Assembly: GCA_024345305.1 (NCBI GenBank)
Contig: BRON01000017.1
Coordinates: forward strand, 124,001 to 188,000
From: Mrakia gelida
Lineage: Eukaryota; Basidiomycota; Tremellomycetes; Cystofilobasidiales; Mrakiaceae
Length of the DNA stretch: 64,000 bases
Direction of reading: 5' to 3'
The notes under the pieces were generated by a model, which was not told the origin of the DNA, did no database searches, and saw only the letters and a program-made list of their open reading frames with translations. The first letter of the stretch is position 1. The number at the start of each line of letters is the position of its first letter. Position numbers and translations under genes: made by a program. Below, piece after piece: positions 1-10,309 of this stretch.

Positions 1-1507
1 GAAGGCGAAAGACGACGCATCGCGACGCGACTCACATTCCCCCCCAACTCAACCCTCCTCCTCCACCATTCTTCTCAATATCCGACCCCATCCCACCCGC
101 AGGACTCCCAGGGACCACCAACGGAGGTACCACCGTCCAACTCTTGAACTCAACCTTCAGGGTCCCGAGCTGATCGTTCCAAGTTCGAGCGATGATCTCG
201 CGAGGGATGGTGTGGTCGAGAGGGGAGTCGAAGAGGGAGGGAGAGGTTGTGAGGAGGTGATGGAGGCGAAGAGCTCCTCGGCGGGAGAGTGAGTAGGCAT
301 GAAGACCTGCTGGGTGGACGGAGGGTCGGAGGTGGGGATGGAAGACCGGTTTGACTGGGAGATAAAAGAGGGGATGGGAAAGAAGGTGAGGCTGGACGAA
401 GCCACTGGCGGGAGAGGGCAAGATGGGACGTACAGCGTCGTTCGTCTGACCAGATGTACCCGAGGTAGCTGATGTTGAACATCGACGAATTGTGAGGACA
501 TCAGCGAGGAAGAAAAGAACAGCAACCCTCGACAAACGAAACGCGACGCGTCGAGTCCAAAACTCACACCATATCCCAGCCCTCCTCTCGTGCCTCTAAA
601 GCTCTCCAGATCTCCTTCCACCTCTCCACCATCCCAAACTCTACATCCAAGTCATCCTCCAAAACCAGAAAGCTCTCGTCCTCGTTTCGAATAGCGAGTT
701 CGAGAACGGAGAGATGGGAAAGCAAACACGCCGTTTGACCTGCTGGTTGAAGTGACGTTCCGCCGCGGGCGTCTTTGTGTTTCGGAGGGTAGATGAGTCG
801 CTGGAAGGATTTGGTGGTGTGAGAGGGTGGAGGGTGGTTCGGTGGATCAGGAGTGAGGGAAAGGAGAGCTTGTTGGCGCCTGTTGAGAAAACGAGAGCGA
901 GGCGACGAGATCAGCTGGAGTCGACTCTTCGCTGTTCAGAAAATCGACAGATAGAAGAAGGAAGACTCGCCATGTCAACTTCCGTCCATCTTCCCATCGC
1001 TTCTCCTGTGGAAGCTCGAGAAGACCTCCAGCGAGCGTTGACGCGCGGATCTGATCCTCAAGGAGACGACCGAGGATCCAAGGAACGACCGCGTTCTCCT
1101 TCGAGATGGCCTGGACGAATGTGAGCTTGATGTCCAGAGCCTGAGCTGTCGACGACACGTGGGAGCGACGATCTGAAGAAGTCGAAGAGGGCGGGCAGAG
1201 GGGCGAAGAGCGTTTAGGGTGAGCAAAACGAGATCAGGTCGCCTCCAAGACTTCGAGCTGAGATGATGGAGAACTCACCAGCTCGATGGGGCAAGTTGAC
1301 CACATAGACGTGATCCCACATCGCGTCCTTCCTAGCATCTTCTTCGATAAGATCTCGCCGAAGGGTGCTCGCTTGTCGAGCGGCGTCGTCGTCAAAGTGG
1401 ATTGCGATCTCGAGCTCGCTGAGGGGACCGAGAGTATGGAGAGTGACGAAGCAGACCGCTAGGAGTAGAAGGACTCGAAGGAAGTAAGTGATATTCCTGG
1501 TGGGCAT
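1..1507 (-). CDS. Glycosyltransferase family 25 protein, type II membrane protein (partial)
   Basis: Starts at the ATG whose first base is 1507 and runs off the left edge. The N-terminus reads MPTRNITYFLRVLLLLAVCF, a single signal-anchor typical of a Golgi/ER type II enzyme. Exon 1 (1279-1507) ends in VYVVNLPHRA and joins exon 2 (top at 1172) to give the GT25 opening NLPHRADRR. Exon 3 (bottom at 568) carries ACLLSHLSVLELAI and LVLEDDLDVE, the acidic metal-binding region of GT25. It joins an exon topping at 468 that starts V-YLGYIW. Further down, LHAYSLSRRGALRL matches the family's HAYxLSxxGA segment. These enzymes transfer sugars (for example galactose) from nucleotide donors to proteins or glycans in the secretory pathway; the acceptor here is unknown. 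The YLG and HAY segments are in different frames, so the last visible exon structure is unresolved. A GTGAGT donor near position 40 suggests the gene continues outside the window. Confidence 0.8.
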
Positions 1508-2350
1508 GTGGAGGTTGAGGGAAGGAAGGGAAGGGAGGGCCGAAACGAGCTGACGACTCGACGTTGGTTTCGATGCTGCTCCCGAACAGGTCGCTTCTGC
1601 TACGGCGAGTCCGTTACGAGAGGATGCTATACCTTTGACGAGGCTTCCGTTTTCAGAAGACGCTGCTCTCGTTGAGCTCAGCGGGTCCGAAGCGGCGAAA
1701 AACTATGGGTGTCTCGAGTTCATCGACTCGACGAGTCGGCGACGCGTCACGTCTCTTTTCTCGCACTTTCTCGCACGGCGTCCCTTGGCTCTTCTTTCTT
1801 TTGTCTTCACCCTCTTTCTCTCTTAGACGTACCCTTTCCATCATGCTGCCTACGTACCTGTACAATAGTCTCGTTCGATCTTCTCGGAAGAAGGCAGAGA
1901 GGGAAAACGAGGGAGTCAAGCAAGACGCGACTCGGAGCTTGACTTTTGATGAGAGAGCGGAGCACGTACCAGCCTAAGCTCTTCCAGCAATCAAAGTGAG
2001 ATGCCTGGCTGGGTCAAGAGTCTGTTGAAGTTTTACGAGATCCTCCTTGACCTGGATCCGAGTTCCGTCCCTGAAACCTCGCTCTCTCTTCGTTCCTCGT
2101 TTTTGCCTGAGAGCCATCAGCAAAGCAGGCGTTTCGAGTGCTTCCTGGTCGAGTTCCACCGGGAAGAGTAATATGTAGCTCTGCGCTCAACAAGGCGAGC
2201 ATTAAGGGAAATGAGAGGTGAACCAAAGGAAACGACGAGGAACGAAAGAAAGGGGCGAGTCCGGAGCTTGCCTGTCCGTCGATTCCTTTTCGCCACTCTC
2301 TTCTCAACCATCACCCTCTCAACCCAACCCAACTTTCAATCTCACTATCC
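1508..2350. promoter_or_regulatory. Divergent intergenic region between the GT25 gene and the Zn2Cys6 gene
   Basis: About 840 bases lie between two divergent start codons. Short open frames occur on both strands, but none shows a recognisable motif or phase-consistent splicing. The stretch is best read as two promoters and 5' leaders. A possible upstream start for the Zn2Cys6 gene was looked for here and not found. Confidence 0.4.
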
Positions 2351-4753
2351 ATGTCCGACACATCCTCCCCCGTCTTCCCAGAATCGGATCTTCCTGCGAT
2401 CTCGAGCCTCGAGGGCGCTCGTTTCGTTGGTTAAATACCACCTCCTCCCCCTCTTCCTCCTCTCTTCCCATCTCTCGCACCTTACGTTCCCTACGCTTCC
2501 TCCCTCTCCTACCCCACCTACACTCACTATCCACCAAATCCCTCCCAATCCATTCTCGGACTCGTTTCGGATCCTGACGCTCGAGGAGACGCTCCAGAGG
2601 ACGGGGAGACGAGGGAAGAGGCGTCGAAGGAAGACCGAGATCCCTCCGCCTCCTCGACGAAGAGGAAGAGGTCGAAGCCTCTTCGTTTCGATACAGAGTT
2701 TCCACCAGCTCAGCCGAAGACTCCCCACGTTTTTCTAAGCTGCCAGGAAAGGTCCGTCCTTCTCTCATTTTCAACGTTTGAGCGACTTCGACTCAAAGGA
2801 AGAGAGCTGACGACGCGTTCCTCCCTTTTCTTCTTCCCTCCTCTTTTATCAACCGAGCACAGGCATACTCGATGCGAAAGGATCTCAGGACGTGATGGCT
2901 GTATCAGTTGCCTTGTGCTCGGACTCGGGACCTGCGAGATCAAGATGAGAAAGGTCAAAGCTCCGAAGTCGTTCGTCTTTCCCTCCCGCTTTTCCTGCTT
3001 CTCCTGCTTCATGCGAGTCTGCTCGAACTGACTTCGACTTCCTTCCTTCGCACCCATACAGTAAGCCTCGAGCTCAGTCCTCGGCTCCCGCTGCTGGATC
3101 CCCGACCTCCTCGACCTCTTCCTCCCTCACTCCACAAACCGACTTCTCCCCTCCCGCCGTTCCCACCACCTCTCGAAAACCCAAAGCCGACCCCGATGCG
3201 CTGTACAATCCTTCCTCCGCGTCTCGAGTCAAACCGAGGAAGCAGAAGCCTCTCGCTCTCGAGGATCAAGCGGCAACGGACGACACGTCCCCGCCTCGTC
3301 CTCACCATCATCCTCGAATCGACGAAACGGACAGAGTACCTCAGGCTTGCGAACCCTGCAGGAAACGGAAGACTCGATGTTCAGGGATGGCCGAGGGAAG
3401 ATTGTGTGTTCAGTGCGAGAAGAGGGGGTTGGTGTGTGAGCTGAGAGCCAAGGGGTCGAACGACCGGGCGGCAGCGTCTCGAAGGTGCTTTCTTTCTTCC
3501 TCACGTCTTCCTCTGCGAGTAAAAGCGAGTGCTTACTCTCCTTCTCGTTGTCTCTTCAGGAAGAGAATGAGTCAAGGAGGTTCCGCTTCAGGAGGATCGT
3601 CGACCTCGCCAGTCGCGTCGACGTCGCGTCCCGCTCAACCTCCATCGTCCCTCATCTTCTCGTTCACCACCACCGAGCCAAGTAAAGCCCTTCAACTCAA
3701 CAGCTCCATACTCTCTATACCGACCCTGTCTCTCTTCCCACCCAAACAACACCACTCCCCTCCTCTTCTTCCGCCAACGCCTGGGCCGACACTCGCACCA
3801 ATCGTTCTTCCTCCCCTCCCTCTTCCTCTTCCTCCTATCCCTCTTTCCCCTCCTCCTCCCGCTCCGCTCGTTGTCCCTTCAAACGGGCACCAGCTTATCG
3901 GAAACGGTAGCTTCTGGATCTTCTACAGCGACACTCCAGGAGTGCTTCAAGTCGACGGTCTTCCAAACGCGTCGAAGGACGGAGCGAGGAGGAATGGGTT
4001 GATGATGCTGGCTCGACTGGAGGAGACTAGCTCTCATGGTGCGTCTTTATCAGACGATCGAACATCCGCATCATCGCTCCCACGCTGATTCTCGGCTGTG
4101 TCTTTTTTGTCTCGAAACCGAAACAGGTGCTCACGACGAACTCTCTTGGATCTTCGGAAGTCTGGACGCGACTCGATCGATCCTCTCGCTCAATAAGGAG
4201 GTCATCTGCATTTCTTCTCACTCCAAGGTGCGCCCCCTCGTACACTCTGATTCCCTTGTTTCGTTCGCTTCTTCGATCTCGTCTCCCTGCGCGACGCGTC
4301 TCGTTCTGCGTCTTCTCGTCGCTGACCCTCTCTTCTCCCTCCCCTCTTCTTCCTCACCAGACCACCCCTCCCACCTCCCAACCACCCCTCGCATCCTTCA
4401 CCTTCGACACAACCGCTTCCAACTCCACCCTCGTCAACATCACCTCCCTCTCCTCCTCCTCGTCTCAACCGATCCTCCAAGCCATCTTCACCTCCTCCCC
4501 CATCGACTGCAGCACCTCCCCTGTCGTCACCGAGCTCAGGAGGAACTCCACGTTCTACGTCGCGAAAACTCCGTTCGGAGGGAATGGGAGGTTGGAGAAG
4601 ATCGAGTCGGGGAAGGTCGTGAGGAGTTTTTGGATCGTGGGCGTGTTGACGGAGGAGGTAGCAGGTCGAGCGAGAGGTGGAGAGGGAGAAGGGGAGGGAG
4701 ATCAGATGCATAGGTTGGGTGCTTGGATCCAGGGCGGGGATGTGTTCGCTTGA
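2351..4753 (+). CDS. Zn(2)-Cys(6) binuclear cluster protein with a second, degenerate cluster; in-frame TAA near the N-terminus
   Basis: Probable nuclear transcription factor. Six exons (2351-2751, 2863-2967, 3062-3484, 3560-4038, 4127-4227, 4361-4753) have compatible phases and sum to 634 codons. Exon 3 encodes ACEPCRKRKTRCSG followed by CVQCEKRGLVC, a complete C-x2-C-x6-C-x8-C-x2-C-x6-C fungal zinc cluster. Across the exon 1/2 junction a second cluster-like segment reads SCQERHTRC, then GCISCLVLGLGTC. It keeps five of the six cysteines; the first is replaced by Phe. The regions between are Ser/Pro-rich. The C-terminal half (for example HDELSWIFGSLDATRSI) has no family I recognise. Reading from the ATG at 2351 meets TAA at 2432-2434, yet the same frame stays open and protein-like from there to the 2751 donor. 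No ATG or usable acceptor follows the TAA before 2751. The 5' structure is therefore uncertain. The 3' end faces the HIS5 gene. Confidence 0.7.
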
Positions 4754-4882
4754 TTAGTATAGTTTAGGTCGCGTCGCGTCGTGAGCAGGACTCGTCTTCG
4801 CTCTTTCTTCACTCTTACTTTACGACTTTTCGAACATCTCACCAGTCTCCTCTTCTTTCGCTCGCTTGCTTCATTTCTACAA

Positions 4883-4903
4883 CTCTCTCTCTCTCTCTCT
4901 CTC
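4883..4903. repeat. (CT)n microsatellite
   Basis: About ten tandem CT units lie between the convergent 3' ends of the Zn2Cys6 gene and the histidinol-phosphate aminotransferase gene. Confidence 0.9.
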
Positions 4904-4970
4904 ATAAAGAACAACAAACCCCATGCCTCTTCAACGACAAAACGAAATGAAATCTAATCACGCGCGAGAT

Positions 4971-6901
4971 CTACTCCGAAAGCACCTCCCTCAACCTCTC
5001 CATAGCCCTCTCACACTCCCCCCTCGTCCCAACCGTAACCCTCAAGCACCCCTCACACCCCAGCTCATTCCCTCTAAACCTAACCACAACCCCCTCCTTC
5101 CTCGCCAACCTCAAATAAACCTCGTTCGCCCTCTTGTTGTCCACCTCCTTTCCCCCCTTCTCCTGCCCCTTCTTCAGAATCTGGACGACAAGGAAGTTAG
5201 CGTGGTTGCCCCCCAAGATGGCTCCCACTCCCGGGATGGTAGGGAGTTGTTCGAGGAGGTAAGCACGGTTGGCGTTGAGCTGGGCGATGTTTTGGTTGAA
5301 GAGGGAGAGGGAGGAAGGGGAGAGGGCTGAGAAGGCTAGGTGGGCGGTGGGGGTGGAGACGCTGTAAGGGGCTTTGATGTTCATGAGGATTTGGATGATT
5401 GGGGGGGAGGCGATGGCGAGACCGAGTCTGAGAGAGGGAAAAGGGAAGGGTCAGTGAAAGGAAGAGAGACGAACGAGAGGAACGCGACTCGAGTTCGCGG
5501 GTGTGAGAGCTCGAGAGGCGCAACAGAGAGAGAAATGAGTGAACGAGAGAGAAACTCACCGAATACCAGCCAGCCCAAATCCTTTACTCAACGTCTGCGA
5601 GACTAAGAGGTTCGCGTACTTGTCGACGAGCGACGCGGCGCTGACTTCCGAGGTGACTCCAGCGAAATCGATGTAGGCTTCGTCGACGACGACGAGCCCG
5701 TTCCAGTTTGGGTTCTCGAGGATGGCGATGATGTCCTTGAGGGGGATGAGAGTTCCGGTAGGGTTTCCGGGGGAGCAAAGGAAGAGGAGTTTGATGGAGG
5801 GGTCGGAGGAGAGAGTTTCGTTGACCTGGTGAGGGAGGGAAAAACGAAGGGAGGACGAGGGAAGCAACGAAGGAAAGAAGGGTTCGGAGTTCAGCTAGTG
5901 CCTCGTAGACGAAAAGGCGAAGAGCAGCTCGAGCCCGACGAAGCGACGACAAAGAGCGAAGAGAGAGAGATCCCTCGCGCGACTGACCTTCTCAACCTCA
6001 ACACTGAACCTCCCCTCCCTCACGTCCAGCGGCACCTTCACAACCTCCACATCGTTCACCTGAGCGGTGACCGAGTACATCCCGTACGTAGGAGGCGTAA
6101 CCATGACCTTGTCCTTCCCAGGAGCACAAACGACTCTCATGACGAGATCGATAACTTCGTCTGATCCTACTCCGAGGAAGACGTACTCCGGTCCAGGGAG
6201 GTTTCGGAGAGTGGCGATGCGAGATTTGATGTCGTCGTGGGTTGGGGAAGGGTATCGGTTGAGGTTCTTGGGGAGGAGGGTGATGAGGGGGTCGGTTTCC
6301 TGGGAAGCGGGCGAAGAAGGGAATGGAGGGAGGGAAGAAAGAGAGGGAGGTCAGCTCAAGAGTTCGATGGGGAGGGTCGTTCGTGGGAGGTCTGTAAGGG
6401 TAAAGAGCGAGATCGAGGGTGGTAGAAGTCTCGAGGCTGAGCTCAAGAAGCGAAAACTTGCTTCGCTCGTCTCTACAAGCTCTCAAAGCCCAACCTTCAG
6501 CCCTCCTCCTTCGTCGAGCTCAAAAAACCCCATCGTCCGTCGGCCTTCCTCCGAAGACCTCTCTTTCCCTCCCTGCCCTCTCGTCAGCTCCTCCCACGCT
6601 CCCATCATCCTCTCATCAGCTCGCTCAACCCTCCTCACCTCCAACTGCAAGCCCTCCCACCCTCAGCCCTCAGACCCATCGCCTCTGCCCCCCCCCCTTC
6701 CTTGCTCTTCTCCTCTTCAACACTCACCGGTATCGAATGCCCAATCGCATTCTCATTCGCGTCCAACAGAATCCCTTCATCGAAATCATCCCTCGCACAT
6801 CGATAAGGCTGCAGACTCAGGATGTTGGGTCGGATCAGGGAGAGGAGGTTGAAGTGAGGAGGGTTCGTTGGGAGGGGAGTGGTCAGGCCTAGGATGGACA
6901 T
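4971..6901 (-). CDS. HIS5: Histidinol-phosphate aminotransferase
   Basis: PLP-dependent enzyme of histidine biosynthesis (imidazole-acetol phosphate plus glutamate to histidinol phosphate). Four exons (6728-6901, 5988-6299, 5560-5825, 4971-5427) sum to 402 residues plus stop, in phase. The N-terminus has RPNILSLQPYRCARDD and EGILLDANENAIG, the family opening. Then come NLNRYPSPTHDD and VFLGVGSDEVIDLV. Cofactor-binding elements follow: CSPGNPTGT, VVVDEAYIDF and the Schiff-base lysine in SKGFGLAGIR. The C-terminus has FRGNELGCEGCLRVTVGT, with the substrate-binding arginine in the conserved LRVTVGT. The first intron (6300-6727, 428 nt) is several times longer than its neighbours; joining its flanks directly is in frame, but an extra small exon cannot be excluded. 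Class II aminotransferase fold, cytosolic. Confidence 0.95.
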
Positions 6902-7415
6902 CGTGAGGGAAGGGAGCTGGCGAGCGAGCGAGGGGCGAGCGAAGGAGCGAAAGAGGGCGAGGGAGGGGGTTAAGAGAGGGAGAGGGAGTGGAAGAAGGAA
7001 GGTGAGGGAGGGGGAGATGGGTGGGTGTTGGGAGGGAGGAGGCAGACGAGGGGAGGGCTGATTGATGACTCGGCGGAGGGAGCGCGAGTCACAGCTCGTT
7101 TCCTTTTGTTTCTAGATATCACTTGGCATTCTAAGCGCTCGTCTGGGCTTATCTGTCTCGCAGAGCCCTCTACCTCTCCCACACATCTCTTCGTTTTTCG
7201 CTCCAGTTCCTACAGCAGCAAGGGAGAGGTCTCGTTCTCCTTTCGCGTCTCTCTCAAAAAAGTCGCTCCCCTTCCCTCTTTCTCGACGAGATGCGACGAT
7301 GCTTCCGTTCCGAACAAAGGCATAGGATCCTCTCGTAAGCGAACCCACCCTCTCACCACTCCACCTCCTCCTCGTCGTCGTTGCAAGTCGTCGTCCCGTC
7401 GTCCAACGAGAGCGT
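6902..7415. promoter_or_regulatory. Region between the eL20 stop and the HIS5 start
   Basis: About 510 bases between two tandem minus-strand genes. It must hold the eL20 3' end and the HIS5 promoter. The part next to HIS5 (about 6903-7060) is strongly purine-rich on the plus strand. No coding exon was supported. Confidence 0.35.
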
Positions 7416-8577
7416 TTAAGCCCAGGTGGAAGGTCGGTTTCCGGCGAAGACTCCTCGGCTGACCTGAACGCGAGCAAACGAGAATGAACGCGGAAGAGGG
7501 TCAGGTTCGGGTTCGAGCGAGGGAAAGTGTAAGAGGACAGAGAGCGACGCACCTGTCGTCGATGGGGAAGGGGGAACTTGAGCCCAGGCTCGAGGAGCTG
7601 CTTGATGTAAGGTCGTCGAACGTCCTCCTTCTTCTCGATCTCAACAACTCGGAGGATCTGTGCGGTTCGAAAAAGCGAGACGAAGAAGAGGTCAGCTTGA
7701 GCTCGACAGAGATCGCGCACAAGTGAACGAGATGGTGAGGAAGAGAAGGGAAGGAGGATACGAACGTGGATCGATCTGAATCGGGCACGGTGTCGAGCGG
7801 ACATGTCCTGGTAAAGGGACTCGACGGCGGCGGTCCTGGAGAGCTCACGGTACTCCTTGTACATGCTGAGAGAGGGAGAGAGAGCAAGAAGAGACGAGGA
7901 AGAAGAGGAAGAAGAGAAGGGAAGGGAAAGGAAAGGTCAGCTTCGACTCGAAGGGAAGGGAGGGACCTCGACTCGTTTCCTTCGAAGCTCAACAAGAGGG
8001 ACGAGACGAACTTGTGAGTTCCGGATCGGGAGTCGTATCGGATCCAGATACCGAAGTTCTTGACCTTCAAGGGCTTCTTCTCCGAGATCTGTAGAGGGAC
8101 AGAAGAAGGAAGGACGAGGTCAGCTCGTTCGCCCAAAAGTTCGTTTTGACCTCCTTGACCTCAGCTCGCTCCCTTCCCTTCTCCTCCCCTCCTTCTGCTC
8201 TATCTCCTCCTTCGATGGGTATGCAAGACTGGTACTCACGACGTTGACGGCAACGATCTCTCCGTTGGCCTTCTTGACCTTGTGGAGCTGCCTCAAGAAG
8301 TACCAGAATCGGGACTTGGCGACAACGTCGTTGGGCGCGAAGATCCTCATTCGGAAGAGCTGGAGTCGTTGAAAGGAAGCGTGGAGGCGAGGGCGAAGAG
8401 AGAGGTGGTAGAAGAGAGGGATGGGAAGAGAATGGTGATCAGCTTGAGCTCGTCATCTCGAGTGTATGAGGTCGAAGGACGAAGGTGAAGGGGAGGGGAG
8501 GAACGGACCTTGGGCGAGGGATCAATCTCGGTGGGGAGCTTTCGCCCGAGGACCTGGTATTCAACAAATCGTCCCAT
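7416..8577 (-). CDS. RPL20: 60S ribosomal protein eL20 (L20/L18a)
   Basis: Large-subunit ribosomal protein. Six exons (8509-8577, 8240-8359, 8012-8088, 7766-7865, 7553-7657, 7416-7463) sum to 172 residues plus stop, the normal length of the family. It begins [17 protein letters not shown] and contains [51 protein letters not shown] across a splice, [15 protein letters not shown] and LKFPLPHR. It ends NRPSTWA where relatives end in a similar RPSTFF/YY tail. The bases just before the ATG read like a splice acceptor (ctcctccag), so an intron in the 5' leader is likely. Expected to be co-regulated with other ribosomal protein genes. It is transcribed divergently from the mitochondrial ribosomal gene at 9509. 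Confidence 0.97.
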
Positions 8578-9508
8578 CTGGAGGAGAGGAGCAAGAAGAG
8601 GGGAGAGAGGGGATGGATGTTAGGTTCCGTCTTTTGGCGTTCGAAGGGAGGAGAGGGAAGGAGGAAAGGTGTGAGGTCGAGAGGGAGGAAGGGGAGCGTC
8701 GAAGGGGATTCGTTTTGGCGTGGGTTCTGTCTGGTTGATGTGGTGTTTCGAGGTGTAGGATGATAGTGGAGGGGTGTAGGGGTGCTCTGCTTGTTGACTC
8801 CTGCTATATCTCCTCCCTGCCTGGTCCCTACAGAGCCTTCCATCCTCTTTGAGCTCGTCCGACCTCTCAACCCTCCCTTCCCTCCTTCAACTCTTCTTCC
8901 TTCCCTCCGTTCGAGTTCGTTCGAATCCAGATTTGCTGGAGCATTACGATGTGGCGATGGAGTATGTGAAGGAAGGGGAGGGGAAGTGATACCAACTTTT
9001 GTTCTTGCTGGCTGGTGGAAGACGAGGGAGAGGAGGTTCTGGCTCTTGCTGGACTTGAAAATCGTCCGCCGCCCTCGTCCTCCCCTCCTCCCCTTCTTCC
9101 CCTCCTCCCGCAGGCCATCGACCTCCCAACCTCACTTTCCTCCTGGTCCTCCTCTAGCTGCCAAACAAGGGAGATTGAAGAAAAATGGACGATGAAGTGT
9201 GACTTGCAATTTTCGCTTCGAAAAAAGGCTGGCAAGGGAGGTGAGGGACGGGCCCGAAGCGACATCTCCCTCCTCGTCGCGTTCACCTCTCTGCTTCGAC
9301 TTCAATTCTCGATCCGAATCTTTCGGTGTCCCAGGTTGAAAAGAGGAGAGCGCTTCGATGAGATATACTTTTTCTCGGCTACAGAAACATATAGAAATCG
9401 GCCCGTCATCCCTCCCTCTTCACGCTCTCCTCCTCGCCTCTCGAAGTTCGACCTCAACTCCATCAGCCCTTGCTCCCACCTTCCCTTCCTTCCCATCTCC
9501 CTTCCACG
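8578..9508. promoter_or_regulatory. Shared upstream region of eL20 (-) and mL54 (+)
   Basis: About 930 bases between divergent start codons of a cytosolic and a mitochondrial ribosomal protein gene. It is dense in pyrimidine and purine tracts and has no supported exon. Part of it may be a leader intron of eL20, because an acceptor-like sequence abuts its ATG. Confidence 0.45.
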
Positions 9509-10309
9509 ATGTCCCTCCTCTCTCGAACGGCCCTTTCAGTATCGTCAGCTTTCCGGTCGTCCTTCTCCCCGATAGCCAGCACCTCCTCGCTTCGGCTCTC
9601 ATCCTCAACCCCTCCTCCTCCCTCAACCTCTTCGGACCCTGCTCCTGAAACTCCCTCTCCTCCTACACCAACACCCGAAGTCCCTTACGCTCGATTCCAC
9701 ATCGAGCCTCTCGACGTTCCAGGAGAAGCTACTTGGGTCCGTGAGTACAAGCTTTCCCTTTTCTCCTACAAGCTCAACGTTCCGATCCAAAAAAGTCAGA
9801 GCGAACGAACCAAGCTGACCTTCCCTTCCTTCCTTCCCTCTCCTCTCCTCCCTCTTCCCCTCCCTCCTTACCCCCATCTTCTTGAATCTGCAGACCCCCC
9901 CTCAGCAACCCTCGTCGGCACTCCCATCCCCGAAGTAGTGATCTTCAAAACCCAAGCGGTCCCCGTCGCTCTCGCGGACGAAGAATACCCCAACTGGCTC
10001 TGGAAGCTCATCGGAGAAGGAAAGCAGCTCGTCAAGGACGGCAAGGAGCCTGCTGAGCGGGGGATCGAGTGGGATGAGATGGGCGCTAGGAGGAATGTGA
10101 GGGCTACGTGAGTTTTTATTCCTTCTTTTGGGAGCGAAGGGGGGTTTGAGGAGGGAGGAGTTGAGGAGGGAGGGAGGGAAGGGGAAGGAGGACAGAGGGA
10201 GGGAGGGAGAGCTGAGCTGACCTTTCGTTTGTTCGTGGGGTTGGTTTGGGCGGGCTTATGCAGCAACAAGGCTGCCATCAAGACGGCTAACTTGTTGAAG
10301 AAGAGGTAG
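9509..10309 (+). CDS. MRPL37: Mitochondrial large-subunit ribosomal protein mL54 (Mrpl37 family)
   Basis: Three exons (9509-9740, 9894-10107, 10264-10309) sum to 163 residues plus stop. The N-terminus MSLLSRTALSVSSAFRSSF is rich in Ser/Arg and lacks acidic residues, as expected of a mitochondrial presequence. A Pro/Ser-rich linker follows. The family core reads VVIFKTQAVPVALADEEYPN then WLWKLIGEG, matching the 'proV-A-DEEYP-WLW' signature of mL54/Mrpl37. The short C-terminal exon encodes NKAAIKTANLLKKR, the basic tail conserved in the family. The protein is a structural component of the mitoribosome. Confidence 0.85.
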
